64,000 bases of DNA, taken from positions 1,674,001 through 1,738,000 of the forward strand of contig CAUWAG010000004.1 of NCBI GenBank assembly GCA_963556695.1, in the 5' to 3' direction. Under the pieces are notes generated by a model that saw nothing but the letters and a program-made list of their open reading frames with translations, made no database searches and had not been told where the DNA came from. This document shows positions 1 to 12,800 of the stretch, piece by piece. Positions within the stretch are counted from its first letter, which is position 1. Every line of letters begins with the position of its first letter. This DNA comes from Anthostomella pinea (Eukaryota; Ascomycota; Sordariomycetes; Xylariales; Xylariaceae). The position numbers and the translations under genes are program-made.

Positions 1-143
1 AGACAACACGCCTCCCAAGTGGGTCTGGTCTCTCTGGCTGCCTTTTCTCCCCTTTCACCAGTGCCCAATTAGGCCTGGGCACGTCCTCCCGACGCCTTTC
101 AACGGCGTCCGCTACGGTTTAAAGGTAGACAGACTCCCTCGCC

Positions 144-464
144 ATGCTTGACCTCCCACCTCCTTCGCCCCTTCCCATATACAGCCTGCCTGGCAGCTCA
201 GCTGAGTTTCTCTCGCTTTTGGCTTCGCCTACACCTATCCATGGGGGATGACATGTGTCGTGTCCATATTGCGTAAGCACAGGAGCGATTTATCCCCGTA
301 GCTCGTTCTTATCTCCTCAACCTGCATCCTCGTAAGCTCTGTGCTACCATTCCACGTCTGAGTCTGCTGCCACTCCCACACGCCCAGTTTATATTACTTC
401 TCGATACCTGAACTCCTTCTGCTTCGACACCGTTATGTTTACAGTCACCTCACCTGGAGCTTGA
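144..464 (+). promoter_or_regulatory. Leader of the AflR-like factor with three upstream ORFs
   Basis: Before the main ATG at 523 there are three short ATG-to-stop frames on the same strand: 144-254 (36 codons plus stop), 241-276 (11 codons plus stop) and 435-464 (9 codons plus stop). All end before the main start. If transcription starts upstream of 144 they would sit in the 5' leader and could lower or condition translation. The transcription start is not visible from sequence alone. Confidence 0.4.
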
Positions 465-522
465 ACGACCCCTTTCGCGAATAGACCTTTTCGAACGTCT
501 TCGCAAGTTCACAATAAGACCC

Positions 523-1770
523 ATGGCCTCCGCTAAGTCTCGCCAACCTCGCCTTCGGGCATCTTGTGACGGCTGCTTTTTAGCCAAGGTCAAGTGCTCC
601 AAAGCCAGGCCGATTTGTTCTCGCTGCCTAGCCTGTGGCATCGATTGTCGATACTCGCCCTCGAGCAGGGCAGGAAAACCCAAGGCCGACCCAAATGGCA
701 ACCTTCATACCAATGGTCATCACAATCCCCAGCACATGTACGGCCTTGTGAAGGACGAGCCCATGGCGTATTCCACGCCACACCAAGCTCACTCGGAGCA
801 CATGTTTCGGATCGAGACAGGCTGGACAACTCCTCCGACCAGCGCCGACGGCAGCATGAGCCGGGATCCGTCCATATCCACCGGCCTGTCAATGCTCGGA
901 GTTGACGACAGGGCAATGCACGAACACGACCCAATGTCGGCCCCACCAGAACTGTACTCTTCCACGATGCCGTGGACCCCTCCTACCGACTTCCCCTTTG
1001 CGGAGGTGCCCATCTCGACGGCTCATATGACTGGTGCACACATGCGATCTCAGTCGTTCGATGTCTCCATGGCCACTCCAATGCCCTGGTCAGATCCGGC
1101 AGCACACGACATGGTCTCATACTCCCAGGTGCCAACGCCGGCAAGCGGAACCACAAACTTTTTCCCAAGCCCAACAGCAACGCCTACTATGCGTCCGACA
1201 AGCTCGCGGCAGAAATCTTCCTCCTCACTCGGCGGAGGCTCTTGCAACTGCTTCACGGTCTGCCTCCAGTCACTCCAAGCTCTACATAATGCCTCATCGC
1301 CGGCGTTGCCACCGTTCGACGTCGTCCTGTCTGTTAATAGCAAGGCTGTCGAGGGATGTGCAGCTATGCTGGCGTGTAACAGGTGTTTCAGTCGCTCCGG
1401 AACACAAACTGCTACTATGCTGCTCGCAACCGTCATCGGCAAGATAACCTCATTTTACAAGAACGCCTCGTTTTCGTACCTCGACACTGGTAGCATGGGC
1501 TTTCCGTACAACACCCCAGGGGGTCCATTGGGGGTCAGTCTTGGTGTATATCAGCTAAACGGCGAAGATGGAAAATGGTTTGAGCTCGAAATACTGGCTC
1601 GTGAGCTTCGCAAATTGGAAGAGGTTTACGCCAAGTTCCGCGACGTATGCCACGACGTATCCGACGACCAGGAAGTCACCAACGCGATGCTAGGATATCT
1701 TGGGCAAAACCTTGACTCTACACTGGAAGTACTCAACCACAGGAAAGGCGACATGACATTTGTTGCTTGA
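523..1770 (+). CDS. Zn(II)2Cys6 transcription factor with AflR-like C-terminal domain
   Basis: This is an intronless gene of 415 codons. Residues 15-42 form a fungal binuclear zinc cluster, C-x2-C-x6-C-x6-C-x2-C-x6-C, followed by a basic linker. The middle is Ser/Pro/Thr-rich and low in structure, as in activation regions. Residues ~240-400 resemble the aflatoxin regulatory protein (AflR) domain: a Cys-rich start ([16 protein letters not shown]) and a helical stretch with an [15 protein letters not shown] core. AflR-domain proteins are usually pathway-specific nuclear regulators of polyketide clusters. The nearest downstream gene is a naphthalenediol-type reductase 7 kb away, so a role in melanin or another polyketide is an inference. 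The ATG has a good context (ACCCATGG) and is preceded by three short upstream ORFs. The exact target is unknown. Confidence 0.9.
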   Translation: MASAKSRQPRLRASCDGCFLAKVKCSKARPICSRCLACGIDCRYSPSSRAGKPKADPNGNLHTNGHHNPQHMYGLVKDEPMAYSTPHQAHSEHMFRIETGWTTPPTSADGSMSRDPSISTGLSMLGVDDRAMHEHDPMSAPPELYSSTMPWTPPTDFPFAEVPISTAHMTGAHMRSQSFDVSMATPMPWSDPAAHDMVSYSQVPTPASGTTNFFPSPTATPTMRPTSSRQKSSSSLGGGSCNCFTVCLQSLQALHNASSPALPPFDVVLSVNSKAVEGCAAMLACNRCFSRSGTQTATMLLATVIGKITSFYKNASFSYLDTGSMGFPYNTPGGPLGVSLGVYQLNGEDGKWFELEILARELRKLEEVYAKFRDVCHDVSDDQEVTNAMLGYLGQNLDSTLEVLNHRKGDMTFVA

Positions 1771-4254
1771 GGACTGTGACCAAGGACACCGATGAGTTCT
1801 GAACCACACCACACGTCCTGGTAACACGGCATCCAAAAACGGCAGGATACAGAGGCCAGCACTGTATCAGCGGCGATAGATCTCTATGAGTCTTGTTGGT
1901 GGAAGTTGCTTCCAACATCCCCCCTCTTTCTACGATACACGAGTTCGGGAGTCAGTCACCAGTATTCAGCGTCACAGAAGACTATCTGGGGATTCGTTCA
2001 GCCCCACAACATCAGCGCAGGCTGTTGGACTGTGCCGTAATGATTGATTGAGGTGCGAACCGGAGAAGGGTCTGGCAGGGCATGACATGATGATATGAGG
2101 CTTGCTTCGGAGTACTCGGCGTTATGGCGTTGATTGTGGCTCATCGTGCTTGGACAAGGCACCGCGTTGACGGTGGATACCCATCTCACGTTTGGATCTT
2201 CTTAGAGATGATACCATCATGTACAGATAGCATGATGCATGATAACTGCAGACATGTGTACGTTTGAGAATTGCATTGGCCAGAACAGCAGAGGTAGTCC
2301 TTAGTAAAAGTTGATGATGTCTTCTTTACCTTATGTCGCTCTTCCCTCTGACTTGAGTCTACTATCGACCAAGTCATCCGGGACACTCACAGAATTCAAT
2401 GACAGTGACATCTGGCAGTTGTGTCTCATCCGCAGAACTTTTGGATATTTTGGGATTCACATGATCGAGCTACCGGCCGTAATTGAAGCCACTTGGCTTG
2501 CGGGCCGTTAATAACTGTCACTGGACCAAGCCATGTTTCTAGTCGAGGGTAGGGTCTCCCTCAACGGTCATGAGCGTTATTGTCTCATCGACAGCCAGCC
2601 CATCTGAAGCTGGCAGCTGCCGTAATCAACCGCCTCGTCACCTCGAAGCTGGCTGGCTGCTGACACGAGTTTCTACTTCCGAAGCTTCCGCGAAACGCCA
2701 TCCATCCGTAATCACCCGGTCAACGGAGGCTTCCACATCTCAACAAATCGGATCAACGAACGCAGATCTAGCAATGCGCATTCTCGATAAAAGAGATTGT
2801 GATGACGGCTTCACCTCTATCTATCGGGCTGCACCCTACCTAGAAGATTAGGTATGGACGCATCACTGCGAGAAGCCGACATCCGGGGCCCGGCCACCCA
2901 TTTCAGGAAAAGCCGATACGCAAAGTAGCAGTTCTTCCCAATCGGTCGGCAATCTACGAACGAGCCTGGTGGTCATCTGCAGGCTCAGTCACACTGCGAG
3001 TCTCCCGATTGGCTCTTCAGATGGTTGGTTGTATTTGGGAGAGATTGGAGGCTCTTCCCGGCTGCTACGATGCCCCCCAAAGCCAAGAACTGACGCGAGA
3101 TTGATCTTGCTATCCGCAAGATGCGATGCGATGCGACCTCGCGCATTATACCAAGCGTGGGGCTCAGGCTATATAAGCTGCGGTATAGAGTCGGATTCTC
3201 TATGCCGGTATCGCCGCGTTCGCTTACCTTATCTTACCTTACCTGCAAGCAGACCCGGCCAGACAGACAGACGACCCTGAGATGGCGTTCGAGTTTGGAG
3301 TAAGCGGTGGGAGCTGTCAGGAGGCGGTCACTGTCGTATAATGACAGCGTAAGGTAGCCTATTGAAAGATTTGGGATTTCACCGGTCCCAGACGAACGTC
3401 AAGTGCAAATGAGGCGAGGTCTGGCCCTGGACGCCTCTGGAGACTGGCTGTCAAAACCGAGGTAGGTAGATAGAAGGACACCTCCTGTCTCGTCCCCTTT
3501 GTCCGTTGCAGGCAGCGTCAGCTGGCACTTCTTCCCATGCAACATAGACGCAGCACGAAACGCAACCGAACGACCGCGCGTCTTCGTGACTGGTATACTT
3601 CAGCCGCCAAATACTACGTCGGTTTCACATGTTGTTGTTGGGGTGGCATTGGAGGCAGTTGGTTGGCATGACGTGCTGAGGGGAACGAGGTTTGTGACTT
3701 CCAAGATTGTGAAGGCGATCATTAAAATTGCAGAGCTGATGCAACTCTAACTCTGACGATGGAGAGGCACGGGGAAGGACCCTGCAGATAGCACGTATAT
3801 AACCAGATAGGGAAATAGGGGGATAGATGAGGTTGGCTTTGAGTTCGCCTACTAAACCTCAAGGGATGATCATTGATCCCCGCGCTCTCCCTTAAACCCC
3901 TGCTAGTGCTCCCTAGAGCCCGTGCTTCTTCAGTGGGCTCAGTGGGGTCAGTGTGCTACGAATCTTATAAGTTAGGAAATTTAAGCTTGCGCCTGTTCCT
4001 CGGGTGCCGGCACACTAAGGTAGCGCTCGCGGGTGGTGTGATTAACGTGAGGTCGTATCTGATACTAGAGGATGGTCCGGGCAGATCCCCATGGGAGGTG
4101 GGAGGTGGGAGGCCCGCAGTTCACTAAACCTTATCTTGGAATAAACCGTTGGCCCGGGATCGCATCGGTGGTCGGTATGTCTGCCTCCCGTCGTCTTCCC
4201 GTGTCCGACGCTAGTCCTCGACTCTAGACTCTAGATTCTATACTCCCACAGACG

Positions 4255-4288
<34 letters not shown>

Positions 4289-7200
4289 CATCGATGCTCG
4301 GTAGGGGGCGTCTCACCATCATCATCCTGCCATTCAGCCAACCAGCTCGCTCTCAGCCAATGTATCTGGATATCCATCCACCCATCCATCAATCCATCTA
4401 CTTAGTACTTTCCCTCTCCACTCGGTTGTCACTCACACCAGCGCCTCGAACTGCGACGCCCCATCATCCCGACGTTCCGGTTCTCGTGCCTGATCGAAAG
4501 GGACCACCATCTTCTCAGATCTAGCCCATACGCCTCTCACGCCACCAAGGTACCCCACGAGTCCATGGTCCCCTACCTAACTCTACGCCCAGTTGAAATG
4601 TTCCGAATCGACGCCTCTAGACTGCATCAAAAGTCATGACGGGATTCTCTCGGAATACGGCACGGGACAACGCGCAGCCGCTGCTGCTGCTGCTGCTGCT
4701 TTACGATTGGCCTCCCACCAGTGCGGAATGCTAGACCTAGTCGTAACGCAGGCGGCAAATGATATCTATGGTCCCTTCTCTATTGATCCGAGCAAGTAGC
4801 GCGGCGCGTATCGGGCTGGACTACCTTAGCCTGGACTGGTCTGCGAAGGACACCAGTGACCGGCCTCTTTCACGAGAACGCACCTTGACGCGGACATACC
4901 GCATGCTGAGGTATCATTTCCCACTTTCTGTCGTCTGCAGGGCCCACTGATCCAGCCGAATGCACGATCGATTTGAAGCTGGAGATCGCCCAGGCTGGTG
5001 CTTTGCGCGGCATGCACTGTACAGCACCTGGCCTGAGGCTGAAGAGTAATCTGCCTCCACCGTTCCGGGATGCCACGTCTAACCTCCAACGTCGTTGGTC
5101 GCGAAACTCTCTTGGAGGCTATGCGGTTCGCTTCCAGTCTATTGTCTCGTGCAGCGAGGCGCTGCTCGAGCTGACGTGCTACTCCTCCTGAGCTATCTTG
5201 GGATCTCTATAAGCCCCTTGGGTACCTCGCAATCGTTCCGCCGCCTAGCGATCCTTGACTTCCAGGGATTATGCGTACTCTGGGGTAAACATATGATGCT
5301 CCGCTGGAAGATCACTTCCTATATATGAACTGCCATCGATGTGTCGCTCATGTCAAGCCTTGGCACTTGTCAGAGCCGAGCATCTTCATTCGCTGGTGGT
5401 GACAGCTCATAAGCCTGCAAGCCGGGGTGAGCTTGTCTTCACTTCTGGCTGATATGCAGTCTTGCTGCTACGACAACCTCCATCTCTCAGCTGCCTAGAC
5501 CCCATGAGCCTGGCCTAGCTTCGCTTCCCGGGTGGCTTCCCTGTCGTACCGACCAATCTTGTCAAATAGGGAAACCTTGCTCACCGACCTTCGCCACCCA
5601 CTGTCGCAAGACCAAAGCCCCATACATCCAAGTCCTGGATAGGTACGGCCCGCCAGCGATCTGCCGTCTGAAGATTGCTTGGGGTTGGGGTATTGGAGTA
5701 TGGAGATTGTACTGAGCCGGAATACACCAGCACTCGATCTAGCCCCTTCGGGGAATTGGGGGGGGGGGGGTCCCCAGTTGCTCCTGATTGAAGCTGGTCA
5801 TGCGGTTCTCAGCCTTACCATCCTTCTGTGTCACGAATCCCGTTGTCTTCTGATCTGACACCGGCATCTGCTGTTCCATGCCGCTGATATCTCCAACAGC
5901 CACCCACCCAGTACGACATTGTCCGCCAAGAATGCCACCTGCACGTCACTTCTTGGACGCCGCAAGGAGCGCCATAAGCAGTAACACTTGAAAGCGACTC
6001 GGTCCCGAAATGTCCAGGCGGCACCGGTGACCCAGGTCATGTTTCCGAACCCAAACATCAGCATCCACGAAAGCCACGGACCCTCAAGGGAGATGACCGC
6101 TGATGATCATCTCATCTATGTAGCGTTTTGTCAGAGGCGTGCCCGCGGTACTCTGCGGGGCCCAATCACCGACATGCTGCTCACTCAAACAGGGACATGC
6201 GACTTTCTTATTGCTGGTGTTGGTATATGCGTTGCCCTTTATGTTGCCTTCTCTATCAACGAGTCACAAACGCGGCATGGAAACATCCGGTTGGAATCAA
6301 ATAGCGGCCGTTGTGTGACCGGATATCGCCATAAGTCGTCCTGACAGCTGGGCTTGGCAGCTCCAAGCCTTCAAGCTGTATCGAGGAAGTATGAGATACC
6401 CTCATCGGAACTGACCGAAGAAGTATAGTTGCATATTTACTCCAATCTCGATCAGTCACTTTTACTCGTAAGTGCTTTATCAAGGTAAACAGCAAGGTGC
6501 AGCGTTAGGGATTTGCTTGACGTAAATAGACCTCGTGTTGGACTCTGGAAGATCAGCTCGGATAGGCTACGTATTAAGGCCTAGATGCGGAAATTTTATG
6601 CCATGCGGCCTCTGCCATTGAAACCTGAGATATCAGTTGCTTCGTCTACATTTCTTCCTTCAATCGCACGTCATGAGCCACTCGTATGTCATCCCCTGAA
6701 AGTCCCCTGCAATCAAGTTGTTTCTACAAAAACGAGGAGCAAATCTAATATAGTTAATTAATACTTCACAATCCATTATCAATGCTATCGTCGTCCTAGG
6801 TAGGGACGGACTCAGATAGGCAAGTCGAATTGATCATGTACCAAACGTACATACATGTGAGGTACCGATACAGTGGACTGCATATGTACGCAGGCCTTTC
6901 CATCAGCATTTTTTGGACTATGCCCAGTCACATATCAAGGACGAAGATTGCGAGACGATGAAAGCTGACTGCAAAGCAGCAGACAGGCAACTGGCTCGCT
7001 CGTACAGCTACCCCTATCAAAAGGCACACAGCGTCCCCAGCAGATAGGGGTCCAGGATCCATTGTGCCGAATGAGTACGACACCAGCTGCGCCAGCCTGT
7101 GCTCCTCATCCATCGCCGTTACCAAACAGAGCTGAGTCCAGCCACTCGGCGCCATGACTATGCCTTCTTTTCCTTTCCTCCGTTCTCCTGGCGTTCACCC

Positions 7201-8897
7201 CGTGCATGATCGACCATCATCTGCAGGAAGATCTGGTAGGTCTGGTAGGTCCAGTGCGCCACCTCGTCAGTCTGAAACGCATGCCACGAGTGTTTGGGGG
7301 TGGTGGGCCGTCAAACGAGCTGATCCTCGAGCTGATCCTGACGCCCGGGTGTGCAGATCTGCTCTGATCTGGGGCGTCACCTGCTGGGCGAGGGTGAGGG
7401 TGAGATCGCATCTGACCTGCATAGATGCAGAGAGACGCATTGATGGCCAGGCTGCGTCACGCATGCAGGACCTTGGCTGTGTCGGTGTGTTTAGTTGGGT
7501 ATAATTGGTTTGGTTTGGTCTGTTCTGAGTACCTGGGTTGACGAGATGGGTCGATGATATGGGGCAGAGAGGCTTGAGCGTCATGCGAGGACGCAGGCCG
7601 TGCTTGTGTGCTAGCTGGTAGCTGCATGTACAAACATGCTTGACAAGTGAGGCTCAATATAGATTATGGAGGGACTTTAGGACCTAGGTATTTTTGGTGA
7701 CATTTACGGATAGTTGATCGTACCGTCGTACTGATACTGGTAGTCTCATATTGAGCCCCTGAACGCAGCGCAGCGCATCAACTCATCTCATGCGAAGCAA
7801 CAGCTGACGACGACCAACTGTCCGGCTAGTCTTGGCGGGATATGTGAGGAGACGGTTTGCATGTAGAAAAACAGATGTATGTATTGTGCGTTCCAGTAAA
7901 CCTGCCTCGCCTCATGGCGATAAGATGTGATGTGAGGTCATGACGAGGTCGTCTAGTCGTGTATAGCGTGTTACGGGGTATGAAGTATGGAGCCTCAAGA
8001 CATGCCGACGCCTACCTGAGTGACTGAGGGCATCAGCATGCGCCCACGCCGAAGCCCTCGCATACCCCTCTGGTTCCTATATTGCAGCACTTACCAACTC
8101 CCCCATCCACCACCGTTCCAGCCTGATATCACGTTAGTTCACAACCCCGTGCCGGCAGCACGAAGGAGGTGAAGATCTCCAAGCAGTAGGTTAGGTAGCC
8201 CAGTCATAAACGCCCAAGAGCCTATGCATACGTATATGTAAGTGTATGCCGTCGAATCGTTTCGATCTACATCATAAGCCTCCCGACGGGACGACACGGG
8301 AGGGTGGCGAGAGTCAGTTTCAATTTACGCCGCTCACCGCTCGCTCACCGAGAACAGGACCTCGTGGGTGCGCAATGCGACGCTGGGACCTAGCGATGGG
8401 GCGTGTGGGGTTGGGGGTAGGTGGGAGATGGTAGAAGGTAGACGCTGCACGTCAAATGTCTTACTTGCATGTTGCTTATGAGTTGCATTATTCAGTTCTC
8501 ATTCCGTGTCATTGTGACTGTGTGTGGGGGATGTAATGCTACGGTGAGATGTACCTTAAGCTAATCTTGCATGTGGCCATGCACATTATATGGGGTTGAC
8601 AAAGGTGGGGTTACATTCCTAGGGGGCACAGGACGCGTGCTGCATAGGAGTAAACTGCTCTCCTTTCGTTTCTAGATCTATGTATATGAGGCGTTGATGG
8701 TAGATAACATGCGATCAAGGTCCAGAATGACCTAATCTGGTGCAGGCTATAGCTCATCCGCTATGGTGACGGGCGGATCAAGCTCATTTTCCTCTGCTTG
8801 CAATCTCATTGTGCTGACTTTTCTTCCGAACTCCTAGCGGTGGGTGCCAGTATCTGTGCCACGGGTGGAACGTGTAGTGCCATAACGGCATGCTAAC
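1771..8897. other. Gene-poor spacer, 7.1 kb
   Basis: No ORF longer than about 120 codons and none with recognisable protein character on either strand. It contains a (CA)15 dinucleotide run at 4256-4286, a (CTG)n run at 4681-4700 and a G-homopolymer at about 5760-5770. Base composition is ordinary (not AT-rich), so this is not a RIP-eroded tract. Regulatory DNA or non-coding RNA cannot be excluded. Confidence 0.5.
4256..4286. repeat. (CA)n microsatellite
   Basis: About 15 uninterrupted CA units. A simple-sequence tract in intergenic DNA; length is likely to vary between strains. Confidence 0.95.
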
Positions 8898-9823
8898 CTA
8901 AACGCCACCACCTGAGCAGCGGATAACTTGGCCTAGGTGGGATTAGCGACAGGTTGCAATGGAGTGGGCAGTTGGGAAAGAGGGACAGGAAGAAAGCAGA
9001 GGGACGATTGTGAGTACTGACCATTGATCCATTCGCCCTCCTCACTGATCAGGCAGTAGACGGCCTTGCCGATGTCAGCGGGGACACCGACACGGTCCAG
9101 GGGGCACATCTTGCGCAGGCCGTCCTTGATGTGGTTGATGTCCATGCCCTTGTGGCCGCCAGGCACGTAGTGCCAGCTGTTCTCGTCGAACATGTCGGTC
9201 TGGATACCGCCGGGGGCGATGGCGTTGCAGGTGATGCGGCGCGGGCCGCAGTCGACGGCGAAGGCGCGCGTGAAGCCCTCGACGGCGGCCTTGGAGCCGG
9301 CGTACAGCGCGTGATTGCCGATGCCGGCCATCTGGGCGGCGATGGACGAGGTCAGCACGATGCGGCCGCCCTCGTTGCAGTGCTTGAGGCCCTGCTGCGC
9401 GACGAAGAACTGGCCGCGGCAGTTGAGGCTGAAGACCTCGTCGAAGAGCTCCTGCGTCACCTCGGTCTCCTCGCACCAGACCTCCATGCCCGAGTTGGAC
9501 ACGGCGTAGTCGATCTGGCCAAAGTGCGCCAAGGCCTTCTCGAAGAGGCCCGCGATCTCCGCGGGCTTGGTGATGTCGGCCTGCATGGCGACCGACTTGG
9601 AGCCCAGCTTGCCGAGCTCGGCGACGACCTCCTCGGCCGAGCTGGAGCTGCGGCTGTAGTTGACTACGATGGAGGCACCGCGCTTACCGAGCTCGAGGGC
9701 GATGCCGCGCCCGATACCTCGGCCGGCGCCGGTGATCAGAGCCACCTTGCCAGCCAGAGGCTTGGTCTGGTTGCTCATTGGCACGTCAGATCCTGTGCTG
9801 AGATCTGAGGTGGCAGTAGGCAT
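8898..9823 (-). CDS. Tetrahydroxynaphthalene/trihydroxynaphthalene reductase (SDR family, DHN melanin)
   Basis: Two exons, complement of 9022-9823 and 8898-8932; the 89-bp intron (8933-9021, GTCAGT..CTAG) restores the family C-terminus ending SGGGV. Product 278 aa, the usual size. It is a classical short-chain dehydrogenase: cofactor motif TGAGRGIG at residues 31-38, NSG at ~110-112, catalytic Ser160, Tyr174 and Lys178 (YAGSK). The stretches EVTQELFDEVF, GQFFVAQQGLKHC and DMFDENSWHY are what I know from fungal 4HN reductase (4HNR) rather than 3HN reductase. The enzyme would reduce 1,3,6,8-tetrahydroxynaphthalene to scytalone, and possibly 1,3,8-trihydroxynaphthalene to vermelone, with NADPH. 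Met16 is an alternative start. The CMR1-like melanin regulator lies 4.7 kb away on the same strand. An anthraquinone (versicolorin-type) reductase is a less likely reading. Confidence 0.93.
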
Positions 9824-12800
9824 GATGACTGCGTGAAAATTGGGAGAACACAGGGTATCTGTGAAGGGGAAACGGGGAAGAGTGTGGCAGTCGACACCAA
9901 GTAGGGGCTTGTCTGGTGATAATGGATGGGAAAAAGCACTTAGGACCCTTTATCCCCTCTCTTATAACGGACCATGTCTGGAGCTCCGGCATGTGGAGGA
10001 CTTCACTTGGGGTAAAGTTATAAGACAGCTCGAGAGTGGCCAGGGTCCATCGGAGACGGACGCCAACCTCCTGGGGAAAGCAAGCGCTCAGAATCCTTTT
10101 GGGCCCGGAGATGTCGACTCGCGCCATGGAATGCCGCAGTTCGGAGGCGATATCAACGCGAGCCCGAAAATGCAATGGAGAGTGTCCGCCTGAAGCTCTC
10201 TGTCAATCTCTACATGTAGAGTGGATGGTTGCTGGCGATGCTCGCGCGCGTTGAATACCTCATACAAGAGCCGCGAAGTTCTTGCCCGAAAGTTCTCCCA
10301 TGCTTACTGGGCACTATATGCAGAGTTTCCGGCGATGTACGACACAGCTGTGCGCTTTAGATGTCTGCTGAGATGCCGCACGGATAGCTTGTCCTACATC
10401 GTCCAAAGTCGTGTCACTTACGCCTGCATGGCGATCCTGGACCCCATCGGACTTCCGTACTGAGACTTCCCACTCTCTGGACCTCGATATTGATAGGATT
10501 AATTATCTTGCGGTTTCCGAGCGGATATACGTCCGCCTCAGGTTCGGAAACGCGAATGCGCGAGAGGTGGTGATCTAAGTTCACCGCTGGGCGTCTTCCA
10601 AGGTTGCAAAATCCCCTGACGTCGGTTTCAAATTTGACGTCGGACCCCAAGACGGCCGGCGTAGGGCTCCCAGTTGTCAGCCAGCTGGCTAGCTTCTCTT
10701 CATTTCTCATTCCGCCAAAATTGATCCGGTTTCTTCTCATGACCTTCACTAACACTTCAATACAGACATCTCCCGCCTCGTGAATAATCCAAGAAGAACG
10801 ACAGTCGCCTATGCCCCTGAAGAATCGAGGTTCGTAGCCGCACCCTGCAGTGAATTCAGAGCCGTGGATTACAGGTGGCGATGAGGCCGTTGGTTGTTGG
10901 TTGTTGGTTGGTTGATCCAAAGCTTCAGGGCCTAATTCTTTCACATGGACACGAGTTACATCACAGCCCACACCATCACAAGATCGTCCGAAGCTTAGGT
11001 ATAACAGCGGATACCAAAACATTTTGAGTGGTTGTGGCTGAGCAGCCCCCATCGATGTGACCCTGCCAGGTAGGTAAGCCGGACCACGTTATGCTGTTGG
11101 CTCCTGTCAGCTGCAAGAATATCAATCTTCCTAGCTGCGTCTGTGACTCGTGAGTCCTCGTGCTTGCGTAGTAGTGAGGCTTCATCCGGGTACGTGGTAC
11201 GAGGTATGTCGTGGGGTGGTGCCAGAGAGAGAACAGATGGCCCTCGTGAACTACCCTGCGCCATCCTATATTGACATATAGGACTGATAGCAAAAGCAGC
11301 CCAGCTCGGCGCACAAAGGCCCCCGGTGTCTGTCACTCCGGTGTGCCGGGATTTTCTCCTGTACGCCCCGACCGAAGATAAGGCTCCGTCAGAACCGACT
11401 GTACTACTACATTTCCAATCCCCAATTCAGTCCGCCGCCACCCATTGAACGCCTCCATGTAGAAGAAGCCTCTATGCTTCGTGGACTCATGGGACTGGAG
11501 AACCCTGAACTGGGCTTCTGATATTGGTAGGATCCTGCGCCGCCTCGATCCTACCTGCGACTAGAACGGCGATCATCCGGGGGTATCACCGCAGCCCTGA
11601 CCAGTGGATGCCTGCCGGCAAATCACGAGGCATATCATAGGTAGCAGCTGCATACTTGGCAGCCGCATCAGGACACAGCAGCGTCAGATCGCCGGTAACC
11701 AATCAGCCGCGAGCTGCACTGGTGTTGGGCTGAACGGAGCCAAGCCGGGGGGAGGGTGGGCTTCCAGATGACGGAAAGGGGTGTCCTCATCTGCTCCACA
11801 GGTCTACCCCAGAGCAGGGCGCGGATCCGGCTGAAAGTCTGCTGCAGGGTCGCCGCAAGGGGGCCCCAGGATGTATCCCACAAGGCGGCAGCCTGTCTCG
11901 GCAGATATACGATCGCAGGGCCAACCACGACCCTGGTCTTGCCATGCCAAGTCGTGGATCTGTGTGATCTGTAAGGCTCCAAGCCCGGGGTCTGCTGGTT
12001 GGAATCGGTACCACGTACCGGTATCGCGAGAGGCGCGCAGAGAACGAAAGCGATGGGGTTATCTCGCAGCGCATCGTGGCAGGCCGGCCAACTAGTAGTC
12101 TATCCTGTTGCTCGTAATCCAGCCGTGCAGACGCAGCGCACCATCCCCACCGTGGCACATCCGTCATGTTTCTATTTTCGAAAGAACTCCAACGGTTGGA
12201 CGGGTGGAGAGATATGCGCATCGTTCCAACACGATCACATCCCGTACCAACTGTCGATCTAGACTTTGGACGTACCTATCTCGTAATGAGTGGACATTGA
12301 GCACTGCCCTCGAAGTTTAACCCCAACCTTGGAATCTTGCGAGCTGGGGTTCCCCTCCCCAGGTTTCCCTGATATCATACTCGACTTGGCACCGTCACGG
12401 TGGTGCCATATAGACATAGCCCGGCACATTGGGCACAAAGGTGCTATCTCGGCAGCTTTAGGGCCGAGACCCCTGAAGTTTATGAAGTAGATCCCTCTTG
12501 CTAATGGCATGGCGGAGATCCAGGCAATATCGCTGTGCTTAACCGCAAACTGTAAAGTCTTCATGTCCGTATACCCTCACCGGTGATTAGTAACTGCACT
12601 GGCAGGGGGCGTCTGTGCGAGCACAAGAACCCGAAAGTCCCATCCCAGCAGCGATCCTTCTCTGGCGACCAATGGCTCGGTCTGCCGCTCACTAATCAAG
12701 TAGTCCAATCCAACAACCAAACATGAAGCCAGAACTCCGTAGGTGAGGCTTGGTCATCAGCACCAGTAGAGCACCAGCACAATGACATCGTAGAATTCGA

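Noticed and set aside
9075..9808. Long ORFs overlapping the reductase (225 aa plus strand, 133 aa minus strand)
   Set aside because: They are GC-rich shadows of the reductase reading frame, with Ala/Gly/Arg-biased composition and no family resemblance.
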